The notes beneath the pieces are model-generated. The model was not told the origin of the DNA. It searched no databases and was given only the letters and a program-made list of their open reading frames with translations. From positions 1-15,436 of the forward strand of contig DIVM01000380.1 in assembly GCA_002435835.1 (NCBI GenBank): DNA of 15,436 nucleotides, read 5' to 3'. A program made the position numbers and the translations under genes. This stretch comes from Firmicutes bacterium UBA6132 (GTDB lineage Bacteria > Bacillota_A > Clostridia > Tissierellales > Sedimentibacteraceae). Shown here piece by piece: positions 15,371 through 15,436 of this stretch; position 1 is the first letter of the stretch; each line of letters opens with the position of its first letter.

Positions 15371-15421
15371 AGGGACGTTCCCTTTTGCCAAATGGTTTTG
15401 TTGGCAAAAGGGTGCGTCCCT
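15371..15421. repeat. Long imperfect palindrome, possible REP-like extragenic repeat
   Basis: Five bases after the DUF711 stop codon. AGGGACG (15371-15377) pairs with CGTCCCT (15415-15421), then a symmetric 2x2 internal loop (TT/TG), then CCCTTTTGCCA (15380-15390) pairs with TGGCAAAAGGG (15402-15412) around an 11-nt loop. The base composition (GC-rich ends) stands out from the AT-rich surroundings. It may end the operon, but the following sequence (AAATCTTTTAATTTA) is a poor U-tract. GGGAC(G)-ended palindromes of this form occur as dispersed intergenic repeats in Clostridia. That this is one of them is inferred. Confidence 0.7.
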
Positions 15422-15436
15422 AAATCTTTTAATTTA

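Noticed and set aside
3750..15421. GGGACGTT occurs both in the cggR leader and in the terminal palindrome
   Set aside because: An eight-base match without further similarity; the surrounding architecture differs (direct repeat versus palindrome), so a shared regulator is not supported.

Overview
The window is strongly AT-rich with Gram-positive features: GGAGG-type ribosome binding sites, T-rich intrinsic terminators, a CggR-controlled glycolytic operon and a lipoprotein-anchored peptide transporter. It looks like chromosomal DNA of a member of the Clostridia, probably an amino-acid or peptide fermenter. A group such as Tissierellia/Sedimentibacter would fit, but the genus cannot be fixed from the sequence alone. 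No rRNA, tRNA, CRISPR array, phage gene or transposase is visible.

Minus strand, right end to left end of the block: a Cof-type HAD phosphatase (12425-13315) and sigma-54 (rpoN, 10949-12364), ending in a strong terminator (10829-10859). Then comes a complete oligopeptide import operon, oppA - M24 peptidase - oppB - oppC - oppD - oppF (10732 down to 4022), closed by a terminator that abuts the oppF stop codon. Then the central glycolytic operon cggR - gap - pgk - tpiA (3729 down to the window edge, tpiA cut off), with a good sigma-A promoter and a GGGACG direct repeat placed like a CggR operator.

Plus strand (13395-15366): a leader with two overlapping sigma-A promoters, a single-aptamer glycine riboswitch and an intrinsic terminator. 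It is followed by a two-gene operon encoding a GcvR-like ACT-domain protein (UPF0237) and a DUF711/UPF0210 protein with a PFL-like fold but no assigned reaction. A large imperfect palindrome with REP-like architecture sits at the right edge (15371-15421).

Taken together, the opp operon imports peptides and its co-transcribed Xaa-Pro-type peptidase can start their breakdown. The glycolytic operon handles triose phosphates under control of sugar-phosphate status. The riboswitch operon appears to respond to glycine, a central amino acid in peptide-fermenting Clostridia. The most interesting item is the glycine riboswitch controlling two proteins of unknown function. Next come the GAPDH residues that depart from the usual NAD-binding signature, the opp operon lying between rpoN and cggR, and several well-formed hairpins inside operons.
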